Assembly: GCA_964432875.1 (NCBI GenBank)
Contig: CAYSPJ010000025.1
Coordinates: 1 to 48,261, forward strand
DNA from: JACJYE01 sp964432875
GTDB lineage: Bacteria; Bacteroidota; Bacteroidia; Chitinophagales; Saprospiraceae
Length of the DNA stretch: 48,261 nt
Direction: 5' to 3'
This document shows, in pieces, positions 1 to 9,159 of this stretch (positions are counted from its first letter, which is position 1; every line of letters starts with the position of its first letter). The position numbers and the translations under genes are program-made. The notes under the pieces are model-generated. The model was not told where the DNA came from and searched no databases. It was given only the letters and a program-made list of their open reading frames with translations.

Positions 1-1
1 G

Positions 2-667
2 GCTGACGCCGGTGATGAAGATGCGGTCCACCACCCCGCGCTGGGTGCCTTCTTTGAGCACCTCAAAAAACTTGCGCACGAAGCCGTTTTGGCTGACGAT
101 CTCCCTGAAGTTGTCGAAATTGAAGGCGATGATCTCATTGGTGAAATGGTCGTACTCGTCGATGAGGACCATGACCTTATCTTCGGGGTAGAATCGCTCA
201 AAGAGGCGGAGCACTGCGTCTAATATCTCGCTGGCAGCGGTGCCGTTGTAGATAGGGGCTAGCGCCGCTTCGGGCAAATCGGCTTCGTAGGGGATCAACG
301 AGCGCAGCACACTCTGCTTGACCCGGTTAGCGAAGCTCCGAAAAGCGATGTCCAGGCTATCGGTCAGGATGCCGCTGAAGTCCAGCTTGATCACGATATA
401 CGCGTTGGCCCGGGGCGTGGGGTGCTGGCCGATGTAGTACTGCCCAAAGAGCGCTTGGAAGTCCTTCTGGTGCTCCTTGCCGTAGTAATATTCCATGACC
501 GAGACCGCCAGGCTCTTGCCGAAGCGGCGGGGGCGCAGGAAGGCGTGGTATTTGCTATCCAAGCGTTCCAGCTGCTCCAGGAAGCGGGTGCGGTCGGCAT
601 AGAGGTAGCCTTCCTTCACCAGGGTCTCAAAGTTGCTGAGGCTGTATGGGAAACGGGCTCTGCGCAT
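2..667 (-). CDS. AAA-ATPase-like / PD-(D/E)XK family protein, C-terminus cut off by window edge
   Basis: Only the first 222 codons are present; the frame is still open at the window edge. The protein begins MRRARFPYSLSNFETL, has the family's degenerate P-loop (RPRRFGKSL, about residues 44-52) and a Walker B-like stretch (VLIDEYDHFTNE, about residues 169-180), and ends in FITGVS. These features match the AAA-ATPase-like family (PF09820) that normally carries a C-terminal DUF1703 PD-(D/E)XK nuclease-like domain, missing here because of the edge. The family is multicopy in Bacteroidota, its function is unsettled, and defence or DNA-transaction roles have only been suggested. A full-length relative lies at 13841-15550 in this window. 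The start is the ATG at 665-667, about 20 nt downstream of a TATCTTTG promoter element. Confidence 0.88.
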   Translation of the reverse strand, partial: MRRARFPYSLSNFETLVKEGYLYADRTRFLEQLERLDSKYHAFLRPRRFGKSLAVSVMEYYYGKEHQKDFQALFGQYYIGQHPTPRANAYIVIKLDFSGILTDSLDIAFRSFANRVKQSVLRSLIPYEADLPEAALAPIYNGTAASEILDAVLRLFERFYPEDKVMVLIDEYDHFTNEIIAFNFDNFREIVSQNGFVRKFFEVLKEGTQRGVVDRIFITGVS

Positions 668-686
668 ATCGCTAGCGGTTTAGCGG

Positions 687-694
687 CAAAGATA
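687..694 (-). promoter_or_regulatory. Bacteroidota -7 promoter element TATCTTTG
   Basis: Read on the minus strand this is TATCTTTG, a perfect match to the TAnnTTTG -7 element of Bacteroidota. It lies 19 nt upstream of the ATG of the AAA-ATPase-like gene. No clear -33 partner is visible. Confidence 0.55.
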
Positions 695-734
695 AGGAAT
701 CTGCGGCGCAGTTCATCATAAGGTCATCATAAGT

Positions 735-1709
735 TCATCGCGAAGTGCCCACCTTTTCCAGCACAAAAACCAGCGCGAAACCCGCCGCCATCGCCAGCAG
801 CGCGCCAATCAGGAAATCAGGGCCCACCTCAGCAGCATATTGGGCAGGCAGCAGATTGGCCTCTTTGATGACTTTATCGACCATCATGCCCGGCTGGATG
901 TCCACCATTTCGCCGCTTTCGGTCAGGCCCAGCACGGGTTTGCGCCAGGGCCAGATTTTATTCAGGGAGCCGAGCATGAAGCCAGTCAGGGCCGCCATGG
1001 TGGGGGAGTGGTAGTGTTTGAAAATCCAGGAGAGCACCCGGGAAAAGGTGGCCAGGCCGATCAGGCAGCCGATGCCGAAAGCGCCCAGCACGGCCAGGCT
1101 TTCCGGCGAAAAAGTCTTTAGCGCGGTTTTGACGGTCGGGATGATGTAGGTGTACATGCCCATGAGCAAGAGGATGAAACTGCCGGAGATGCCCGGCAAG
1201 ATCATGGCTGAAATGGCGATCATGCCGGAAACGAAGACGAACCATAGCGCGGTATTGCCTTCTGCCGGGCTGGCTACGGTGATGAGATAAGCTACTGCTG
1301 TACCGATGACTAAGGCGGCGATTTCCGCCAGCCCCCAACGCCCCACCTGCCGCCCGACAAACACTGCCGAGGCGATGATGAGCCCAAAGAAAAAGGCCCA
1401 CAACAGCACGGGATAGTTTTCCAGCAGGTGCACCACGCCGAGCACGCCAATGACGATGCCCAGCGCCATGCCGCCCAGCAGGAAAAGCAGGAAAGTGCCG
1501 TTGGCCTTCTCCCAGCCGGCCGCCAGGCCATCGCGCCGCCAAGCCTGCCAGGCTTCCGGCCCGAGCACGTTCTTGATGGTGCCCAGCAATTCTTCGTAGA
1601 TGCCAGTGATAAAAGCGATGGTGCCCCCTGATACGCCCGGGATGACTTCGGCGATGCCCATCGCCATGCCCTTTAGGGCCAGGGCCAGTTTTTCGGTGTG
1701 TGTTTTCAT
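735..1709 (-). CDS. popT: DUF368 family membrane protein, PopT-type undecaprenyl-phosphate transporter
   Basis: A 324-residue polytopic inner-membrane protein with about ten hydrophobic segments. The N-terminal KGMAMGIAEVIPGVSGGT block and the repeated VSGMIAISAMILPGISGS block form the inverted-repeat signature of DUF368. Members of this family (PopT) have been shown to return the C55-P lipid carrier across the membrane for reuse in peptidoglycan and other envelope polymers. Length is normal for the family. The gene starts 33 nt after the stop codon of the ABC exporter upstream, so the two are probably co-transcribed, although a TACCTTTG element just before this ATG suggests it also has its own promoter. 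Assignment to DUF368 is firm; the transport role here is inferred from the family. Confidence 0.93.
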   Translation of the reverse strand: MKTHTEKLALALKGMAMGIAEVIPGVSGGTIAFITGIYEELLGTIKNVLGPEAWQAWRRDGLAAGWEKANGTFLLFLLGGMALGIVIGVLGVVHLLENYPVLLWAFFFGLIIASAVFVGRQVGRWGLAEIAALVIGTAVAYLITVASPAEGNTALWFVFVSGMIAISAMILPGISGSFILLLMGMYTYIIPTVKTALKTFSPESLAVLGAFGIGCLIGLATFSRVLSWIFKHYHSPTMAALTGFMLGSLNKIWPWRKPVLGLTESGEMVDIQPGMMVDKVIKEANLLPAQYAAEVGPDFLIGALLAMAAGFALVFVLEKVGTSR

Positions 1710-1714
1710 GGCCG

Positions 1715-1722
1715 CAAAGGTA
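1715..1722 (-). promoter_or_regulatory. -7 promoter element TACCTTTG before the DUF368 gene
   Basis: The minus strand reads TACCTTTG, a perfect TAnnTTTG match, 5 nt upstream of the ATG. If used, the transcript would be nearly leaderless and independent of the upstream exporter gene. Confidence 0.45.
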
Positions 1723-1742
1723 AAGAATTTAGCCGCATTCCC

Positions 1743-3554
<1,812 letters not shown>

Positions 3555-3729
3555 GTTACGTCTTTTTGAATGTTGTGAAAACACGCGATGGCGGCAAATG
3601 TTTGCCCGGGACGGAGAAGTTGAGCGTCACACCAGGCCTTGGGGTTTGGCACGGGCAAGTGGCGCGGCTGGGAGATTGCCGGAGTATTCAAAAGAAAAGT
3701 GTTAAGGCTTTGTTAAAATCATAATTTAT

Positions 3730-3760
3730 TTTGACAGCATTGATGCTATGCTTAAATTCG
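3730..3760 (+). promoter_or_regulatory. Bacteroidota promoter TTTG-N19-TAAATTCG before the heptamer repeat
   Basis: TTTG at 3730-3733 and TAAATTCG at 3753-3760 are separated by exactly 19 nt, the preferred spacing for the Bacteroidota -33/-7 pair; the -7 differs from TAnnTTTG at one position. Transcription would begin near 3766, placing the ATG at 3807 about 40 nt into the message and making it the natural start codon of the protease gene. Confidence 0.5.
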
Positions 3761-3811
3761 TTAGTCAATCATTGATAACCCTATTAACTCATTAACCCAT
3801 TTCATCATGAT

Positions 3812-3853
3812 CAGCCACCAGCCACCAGCCACCAGCCACCAGCCACCAGCCAC
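3812..3853 (+). repeat. Heptanucleotide tandem repeat (CAGCCAC)6 in the 5' coding end of the protease gene
   Basis: Six perfect copies of CAGCCAC lie 3 nt after the ATG at 3807. Seven is not a multiple of three, so each gain or loss of a copy shifts the frame. In the present six-copy state the ATG frame ends at TAG 3912-3914. With five or eight copies it would read through into KKQCRFIVGHW and on through the hydrophobic signal peptide into the protease at 3925. Confidence 0.9.
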
Positions 3854-3924
3854 CCGTAAGCCCGAAGAAACAATGCAGGTTTATCGTAGGGCATTGGTTT
3901 GCGGCCGTTTGTAGTTTAATCCTT

Positions 3925-6900
3925 ATGACAGCCACCTGCTTGTCGGCACAAATTTCAGCCCCCTGCGCGACCCGGCCGCATAAGCCACAAAACATCAACG
4001 CTTTGGGTGAATATAGCAACGGGACGCTGCGCGGGCCGACGCCCCAAGGTATCATTACCATCCCTGTGGTCGTGCATGTTTTGTCTGGCTCTCCAGATCA
4101 AGCTACCAATATATCCAACGCGCAGATACATTCTCAGATCGCCGTTTTGAATGAAGATTTCAGGAGGCTGAATGCAGATGCAGCCGACACGCCGGCAGAT
4201 TTTGTCGATGTCGCGGCTGATGTAGAAATCGAGTTTTGCCTGGCTACGGTCGATCCTGAGGGAAACCCGACCACGGGCATCACCAGGACTAGCGGTGCCA
4301 CTGCCGCTACCGCTTTTGACTTGAGAAGCTCCTCTGATTTGGCGAAAATCAAAAGGACCGCCTTGGGAGGGCGCGATGGCTGGCCGCCGGATTCTTATCT
4401 GAATATCTGGGTATGCAATACCCAATCTGGGCAGTTAGGGGCAGCTTCAACCCCTGATCAGCTCGAGACCGATTCATGGGCTGATGGCATTGTGGTTGGG
4501 TTTCGCTACTTTGGGACAATGGGGGCGGTCAATAATGATTTGTTCGATCGTGGGAGGACTGCCACTCACGAGATTGGACACTGGCTTGACCTTCTGCACA
4601 CTTGGGGAGAAGAAGCAGGTTGCGATACTGACGATTCAATCGAAGATACGCCAACTCAGTTCGGACCAAGCTCGACAGACCTAGATACTGATGTATTGGG
4701 TCCCCCCTGCACCTTTCCAGGGCCTAACACCTGCATAGACGTGCCAGTTGATTTGCCGGATATGTTCCAAAATTACATGGATTATAGCTCTGACCGTTGC
4801 AAGAATTTATTCACCAAAGACCAGAAAGCCAGGATGCGGGCATTGTTTGCTCCAGGCGGGATAAGGGCCTCGATACTGGAGTCAAAAGGCTGCTGCACCC
4901 CCTGCACCTGCGCGCCTGAAGAAGATATAGCGGTGACAAGCAATACCGTGTGGACTACTCCGCGCATCATTAACAGCACGGTTTTCATCGAATCAGGCGG
5001 GAGCTTGACTATCCCTTCAGCGGTTACGGTCAGGTTTACCAATAACGGGCGCGTCGTCGTGAGGAGAGGAGGCAAGTTACGTGTGGACGGCGGCAGGCTG
5101 ACCCGTTGCGAAGAGGCAACCGGATACTGGCCTGGCATCGTGGTCGAAGGGAACAACAGCCTTCCCCAACCATCCAATCCTTTCGCTACTCCCCCCAGCG
5201 ACGGGGCTGGCGTTGTGCTGACGACGCTCGGTGCCAGGATTGAATGGGCTCGCCATGCCATCACCGCCAACTCTTTCGACCTTTGGTGGGATGAGGCGAA
5301 CCGGGGCGGGCTAGTCTATTGCGAGGATACGGAGTTTATCAACTGCTACCGTTCCGCCGCGTTTTACAAATATGACCTGCCCAATCAGAGCCAATTCATC
5401 GCTTGCACCTTCGACGCCAGCGCCATCAGCCCGACGCTCGGAGGCGTCTCCATTTGGAATACAGACGGGATCACTTTTGACGGCTGCACCTTCAAAGGGC
5501 TTGGGAATTATGGCGTGCTGGCTTACGATGCAGGCCCGATCATCAGGAATGGCAATCACTTTTCTCAGACCAATGGAGGCGTAGCATCCAGAGCGACCTA
5601 CCCATTGTCCAGCAGCGGGCTATACGTAGGACCGGGCGGCGGCGAGCGAAATACTTTTGAGGCGTATGGCGGCCAAATCGCCATCACCTTGACAACCTCG
5701 GAGGCCAATAGCTCACAAGCTGCTTTGATTGAGCAAAATGATTTTATCGGCAATGGCGATGGGGTATGGCTCGATGGTTCCAACCGCGTGGTCATCAGGG
5801 AGAATGAGTTCGCTGACCATCTATTTGCCGTGTATGGGAACCACACGGGCGGCAACCGGGTAGAAATCGTATGCAACAACTCGACCGGTCCGTGGTCTCT
5901 GCCGCTCATCTTCACTGGCAATAATGACCGCACCTTCATCTCGAGAAACTTCTTCCAATCAAACTTCGGAAACATTGCCTTGGATGGCCAGGTGGTGCCC
6001 ACGTCGATAGCCCCGGTGCAGGGCGCCCCCGCGAACCCCGCCCGCAATTGCTTCACCAACGGCTCTACAGAGCACATCTGGACCATCGGCAATACCGCGC
6101 GCTTTTTTTACTATTACTACCCCTCCGCTTGTGAAGACCCGCAGCTTTCGACTTGGATAGGGACTACTAATAATTATGTGAAGTTTCAGACCCTTTTATC
6201 TCCCTCCGGCGAAACCTGCCCCCTCTTCCTGCGCGCCCCGCATACCCCTCCCTTTACCTACGAAGACTACAGCACTGTCAAAAGCGGTCACCAAAATGTT
6301 GTAACAACAGCCATGGCTCATCCCGAAGATGGGGCGCTGCAATACGAAATGCTGCAAGCAGAACAGCAGAAGCACGAAATCGTCCATTGGCTTGTCCAGG
6401 AAGCCATCGCCAGCGGCCAGACTGAAACCGCCGAACTCGTACTCCAAGCCGAGCAAAGCCCCCTGGCCAAGCGCCTGCAGTACGGCATGAGGCTGCGGCT
6501 GGGCGATTTACAGGGCGCGCAAGCCGCTCTGGATTCGCTGGCGCCGAACGGCGATTGGGCCGACCCGGACGTGCAGTTCCGCTTGGTGCAGGAGATCAAT
6601 CTGGCGCGTTTGGCGCATACTGGCTCGGCTTTCGAGCTCAGCGAGCAGCAGCGTGGATTGCTGCAGTACATCGCCGAGCAGCCTACTCCTGAACGGGCCT
6701 ATGCCCGTGCGCTGCTCGGCTTGTTGGAAGGGCAGTTTTTCTGGCCCGAGATCGAACTGCCCGAAGGGGAGGCTTTACCTTTTAGTGGAGGGACCATGAG
6801 CGCTCCAGCACCCCAGCAAATGACCCTGGCACCGAACCCTTCGCAAGGGCGTTTCTTGCTGTGGCTGCCGGAATATAGCGAAACTGAAGTCCAGGTCAGC

Positions 6901-7056
6901 ATACTCAACATCGCCGGGCAGCGCTTAGAGCAGCTTCGTTTGGGCAGCGGGCAGCAGTTTGAGCTGGATATGTCTGGTTATCCTGCTGGCTTGTATTTTA
7001 TCGAAGTATCCACCCAAAGTCAGTTGATAGGGATACTCAAGGCTATCATAAAATAA
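3925..7056 (+). CDS. Secreted M43 (pappalysin-like) metalloprotease with beta-helix region and T9SS sorting domain
   Basis: From the first in-frame ATG the product is 1043 residues, but MTATCLSAQ is only the tail of a signal peptide whose rest (KKQCR, then a hydrophobic run) is encoded in frame upstream without a start codon. The real start is probably the ATG at 3807, currently out of frame (see the heptamer repeat). The protease domain (about residues 40-320) has the zinc motif HEIGHWLDLLH (H215, E216, H219, H225) and a later MDYSSD Met-turn, as in M43 peptidases. A parallel beta-helix region follows (about 330-750, many ITFDGCTF-like rungs), then a helical linker and a type A T9SS sorting domain (about 960-1043, APNPSQGRF to YPAGLYFIEV). 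It should cross the outer membrane by type IX secretion. Substrate unknown. Confidence 0.92.
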   Translation: MTATCLSAQISAPCATRPHKPQNINALGEYSNGTLRGPTPQGIITIPVVVHVLSGSPDQATNISNAQIHSQIAVLNEDFRRLNADAADTPADFVDVAADVEIEFCLATVDPEGNPTTGITRTSGATAATAFDLRSSSDLAKIKRTALGGRDGWPPDSYLNIWVCNTQSGQLGAASTPDQLETDSWADGIVVGFRYFGTMGAVNNDLFDRGRTATHEIGHWLDLLHTWGEEAGCDTDDSIEDTPTQFGPSSTDLDTDVLGPPCTFPGPNTCIDVPVDLPDMFQNYMDYSSDRCKNLFTKDQKARMRALFAPGGIRASILESKGCCTPCTCAPEEDIAVTSNTVWTTPRIINSTVFIESGGSLTIPSAVTVRFTNNGRVVVRRGGKLRVDGGRLTRCEEATGYWPGIVVEGNNSLPQPSNPFATPPSDGAGVVLTTLGARIEWARHAITANSFDLWWDEANRGGLVYCEDTEFINCYRSAAFYKYDLPNQSQFIACTFDASAISPTLGGVSIWNTDGITFDGCTFKGLGNYGVLAYDAGPIIRNGNHFSQTNGGVASRATYPLSSSGLYVGPGGGERNTFEAYGGQIAITLTTSEANSSQAALIEQNDFIGNGDGVWLDGSNRVVIRENEFADHLFAVYGNHTGGNRVEIVCNNSTGPWSLPLIFTGNNDRTFISRNFFQSNFGNIALDGQVVPTSIAPVQGAPANPARNCFTNGSTEHIWTIGNTARFFYYYYPSACEDPQLSTWIGTTNNYVKFQTLLSPSGETCPLFLRAPHTPPFTYEDYSTVKSGHQNVVTTAMAHPEDGALQYEMLQAEQQKHEIVHWLVQEAIASGQTETAELVLQAEQSPLAKRLQYGMRLRLGDLQGAQAALDSLAPNGDWADPDVQFRLVQEINLARLAHTGSAFELSEQQRGLLQYIAEQPTPERAYARALLGLLEGQFFWPEIELPEGEALPFSGGTMSAPAPQQMTLAPNPSQGRFLLWLPEYSETEVQVSILNIAGQRLEQLRLGSGQQFELDMSGYPAGLYFIEVSTQSQLIGILKAIIK

Positions 7057-7158
7057 ATGAAGTAATGCTGCCATAAACCTGTTGGTGCAACTAAGCTAGA
7101 GAGCGATCCAGGCATTTGGGTTGAAGTAGAGCATCAACTTACAAGAACCTTTCGTGAT

Positions 7159-8718
7159 ATGAAAACCAAGTTGCTTGTGCTATTGCTTCCATTCGCTGCC
7201 TTGTCAGGGCTATTAGCTCAGCCTAGCTTTTCTAAAATGTTATTTCTTCTAGGCATAGAGCAAGTATATGCAGTGAAAGAGGTACAGGGCGGATTTATCC
7301 TGAGTGTAGCGGTGAACCCAGAGGATCCGGCTGTCTTTTCTGTGAATATCATCGCTAAAATAGATACTCATGGAGAACTGCTCTGGTATCGCGTTTACAA
7401 TAATGGTTTTGCCATGGAGCCTCCAGGTAGTTTTTCTAACCAATCTTGTTATATAAACTCAGAAGATAGCTACTATTTCATTGGAGCAACTTTAGAAGAG
7501 GGCTTCAGCCAGGATATAGATTTTTTTATTTTGAAAACCGATAAAGAGGGCAACCAAATTTGGATGCGGACTTATGGTGGCCCTTATGACGATATACCCT
7601 GCGGCATCACCGCGCTTAACGACAGCACGATACTTGCCTACGGAGATAACTCCCAAGCATCTGGCGGTGACGACGAATACCTATGGATCATGGCGCTGGA
7701 TCTGGATGGCAACCTGCGCTGGGAGGGTTTCTACAAGGAAGACGGCTATCCCTCGGTGGCCTTCAAAGATTTAGCGGTACTGGAAAATGGGGATATCGTC
7801 ATGCTCTACAATGACTGCGACAACCCTCTGCATTGCGGGGCTTCTACCCAAAAGCGGCTGCGCCTGGCCTATCTCGACCCTGAGGGCAACCAGCTCTGGT
7901 CGTCCACCCTGCGGGAATATACGCTCGAGGGCCATTCTACCGAGCTGCTGCTGCCGCTGGACAACGGGCAATTCCTGGTCGCCTCGCACCGGCTGGTCGG
8001 GCTGGTGTCCCGGCCGCCTACCCTCTACTGGGTGGATCAAACCGGGCAGATCGTGCAGCAGTACGATTTCCCAGATGAGAATCTGCTGTACATCCTGGAC
8101 TTGTTCCTGTCTTCCTCGGGCGATATCATCGGCTGCGGCTCTTCCGATGGATACATCGACGGCGTGTTCTACGGTGCCATGGCCTGGGTGTTCTCTATGA
8201 CTCAGGACGGGCAGATGAACTGGGAGCGCTTGGTCTATGACAATCGCCCGCCTTTCTACTTAGGGTATGTCGCGGCGGGGGTAGAGACAGCAGACAAAGG
8301 CTTTTTGTTTGGAGGAGTAGCGGGTGATACGGTACTAGGGGTAGGCACCAACTGGCTCCTCAAGCTAGACAGCCTGGGCTGCTACGAGCCAGGCTGCGGG
8401 GACATCCAATTTGTGGACGTGCAGGAGCTGCTGCCAGCGCCCCGCCCCGGCCGGCCGGCCGCCTATGCGCTTTACCCCAACCCGGCGCGGGCGGGCGGGC
8501 AGCTCCGCCTCGTGTACCAGGCCGCCTCGGGCGCGCCGATGGCGGCGCGCGCGCTCCTTTTCGACGCCTACGGCCGGCAGTTGGCGGCCCACCGCCTGCC
8601 CCCCGGCCCGCAGCCCGAGCTCCCGCTGGGCGATTGGCCGCCGGGCCTCTACCTCCTCCGCCTGGAGACGGCGCAGGGGGAGGTACTGCAGGTGGAAAGG
8701 GTGGTGCTGGGGCGGTAG
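7159..8718 (+). CDS. Secreted beta-propeller-like protein with T9SS type A sorting domain
   Basis: 519 residues. A signal peptide (MKTKLLVLLLPFAALSGLLAQ) is followed by repeated blades of the kind 'ILKTDKEGNQIWMRTYGG', 'ALDLDGNLRW', 'YLDPEGNQLW' and 'SMTQDGQMNWERL', typical of Bacteroidota delta-60/PQQ-like propellers. The C-terminus (from about residue 438, YALYPNPARAGG to WPPGLYLLRLE) is a type A T9SS sorting domain, so the protein is predicted to be secreted and surface-anchored or released. No catalytic site is visible; binding or adhesion is only a guess. It lies 102 nt behind the M43 protease on the same strand. Base composition changes sharply within the gene: the first third is AT-balanced while the sorting domain (about 8430-8718) is extremely GC-rich, suggesting a mosaic origin. 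Confidence 0.88.
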   Translation: MKTKLLVLLLPFAALSGLLAQPSFSKMLFLLGIEQVYAVKEVQGGFILSVAVNPEDPAVFSVNIIAKIDTHGELLWYRVYNNGFAMEPPGSFSNQSCYINSEDSYYFIGATLEEGFSQDIDFFILKTDKEGNQIWMRTYGGPYDDIPCGITALNDSTILAYGDNSQASGGDDEYLWIMALDLDGNLRWEGFYKEDGYPSVAFKDLAVLENGDIVMLYNDCDNPLHCGASTQKRLRLAYLDPEGNQLWSSTLREYTLEGHSTELLLPLDNGQFLVASHRLVGLVSRPPTLYWVDQTGQIVQQYDFPDENLLYILDLFLSSSGDIIGCGSSDGYIDGVFYGAMAWVFSMTQDGQMNWERLVYDNRPPFYLGYVAAGVETADKGFLFGGVAGDTVLGVGTNWLLKLDSLGCYEPGCGDIQFVDVQELLPAPRPGRPAAYALYPNPARAGGQLRLVYQAASGAPMAARALLFDAYGRQLAAHRLPPGPQPELPLGDWPPGLYLLRLETAQGEVLQVERVVLGR

Positions 8719-9159
8719 GCAAGGCTAAATGCTCATCCGCACTTAGCGGGAGGGCAAGGGGCAAGGCGTCCCCATCGTCCCTCGTGTCCCTAAAACCAAT
8801 ACAGAGCTTGCTACCTGGCTGGCGCCATGAGGAAGTGTTAAGTGGGGCGTTGAAAAGAGCATGATTGGCTACTCAGCGTTACAGGAGTAACTATTCAGCA
8901 TGATATAGAAAGCTACGAGTTTTGAGTTTCGAGCCGCGAGTCTAGCCTCGACCTCAAGAGGTTGCCAAGTCCTATGCCAGGAAAAAAACGGATATTTTCG
9001 TTAGGACGAAACTTCGTTTTGAATTCGTGGCCAAAACTCGTAGCTCGTAGCTCGCAGCTCGCCAGGGATGCTGAATAGTTACGAATCTTGGCTGAAATAT
9101 TGCTAAGCCCAATTTGCAACTTCCCCAAAAATCTTTACTTTTACCCCAAAACGAAAACA
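8719..9159. other. Intergenic region with inverted repeats, no gene
   Basis: No convincing coding sequence. The region contains a long-range inverted repeat (8887-9082). Near its right end is a degenerate CTCGTAG heptamer run (about 9037-9060). Further right, TACTTTTA at 9136-9143 could be the -7 element for the pullulanase gene, 16 nt before its ATG. Confidence 0.6.
8887..9082. repeat. 196-bp intergenic inverted-repeat element
   Basis: A perfect 15-bp outer arm (GTAACTATTCAGCAT at 8887-8901, complement at 9068-9082) encloses a second perfect 14-bp arm (AGCTACGAGTTTTG at 8911-8924, complement at 9032-9045). The right inner arm runs into a degenerate array of CTCGTAG-like heptamers. The element has no coding content; it may be a MITE-like or REP-like repeat or a structured RNA. 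Confidence 0.75.

Larger units (their letters stand above)
3555..3924. other. Intergenic region between divergent ABC exporter and M43 protease genes
   Basis: 370 nt separate the divergent genes. The left part shows no gene. The right part holds a promoter (3730-3760), an ATG at 3807, six perfect heptamers (3812-3853), and a stretch from about 3865 to 3924 that encodes a signal peptide in the frame of the downstream protease although no usable start codon exists in that frame (it opens only after a TGA at 3808-3810). Confidence 0.7.

Noticed and set aside
3812..3853. CRISPR array
   Set aside because: The repeats are 7 nt and contiguous without spacers; they are a simple tandem repeat.
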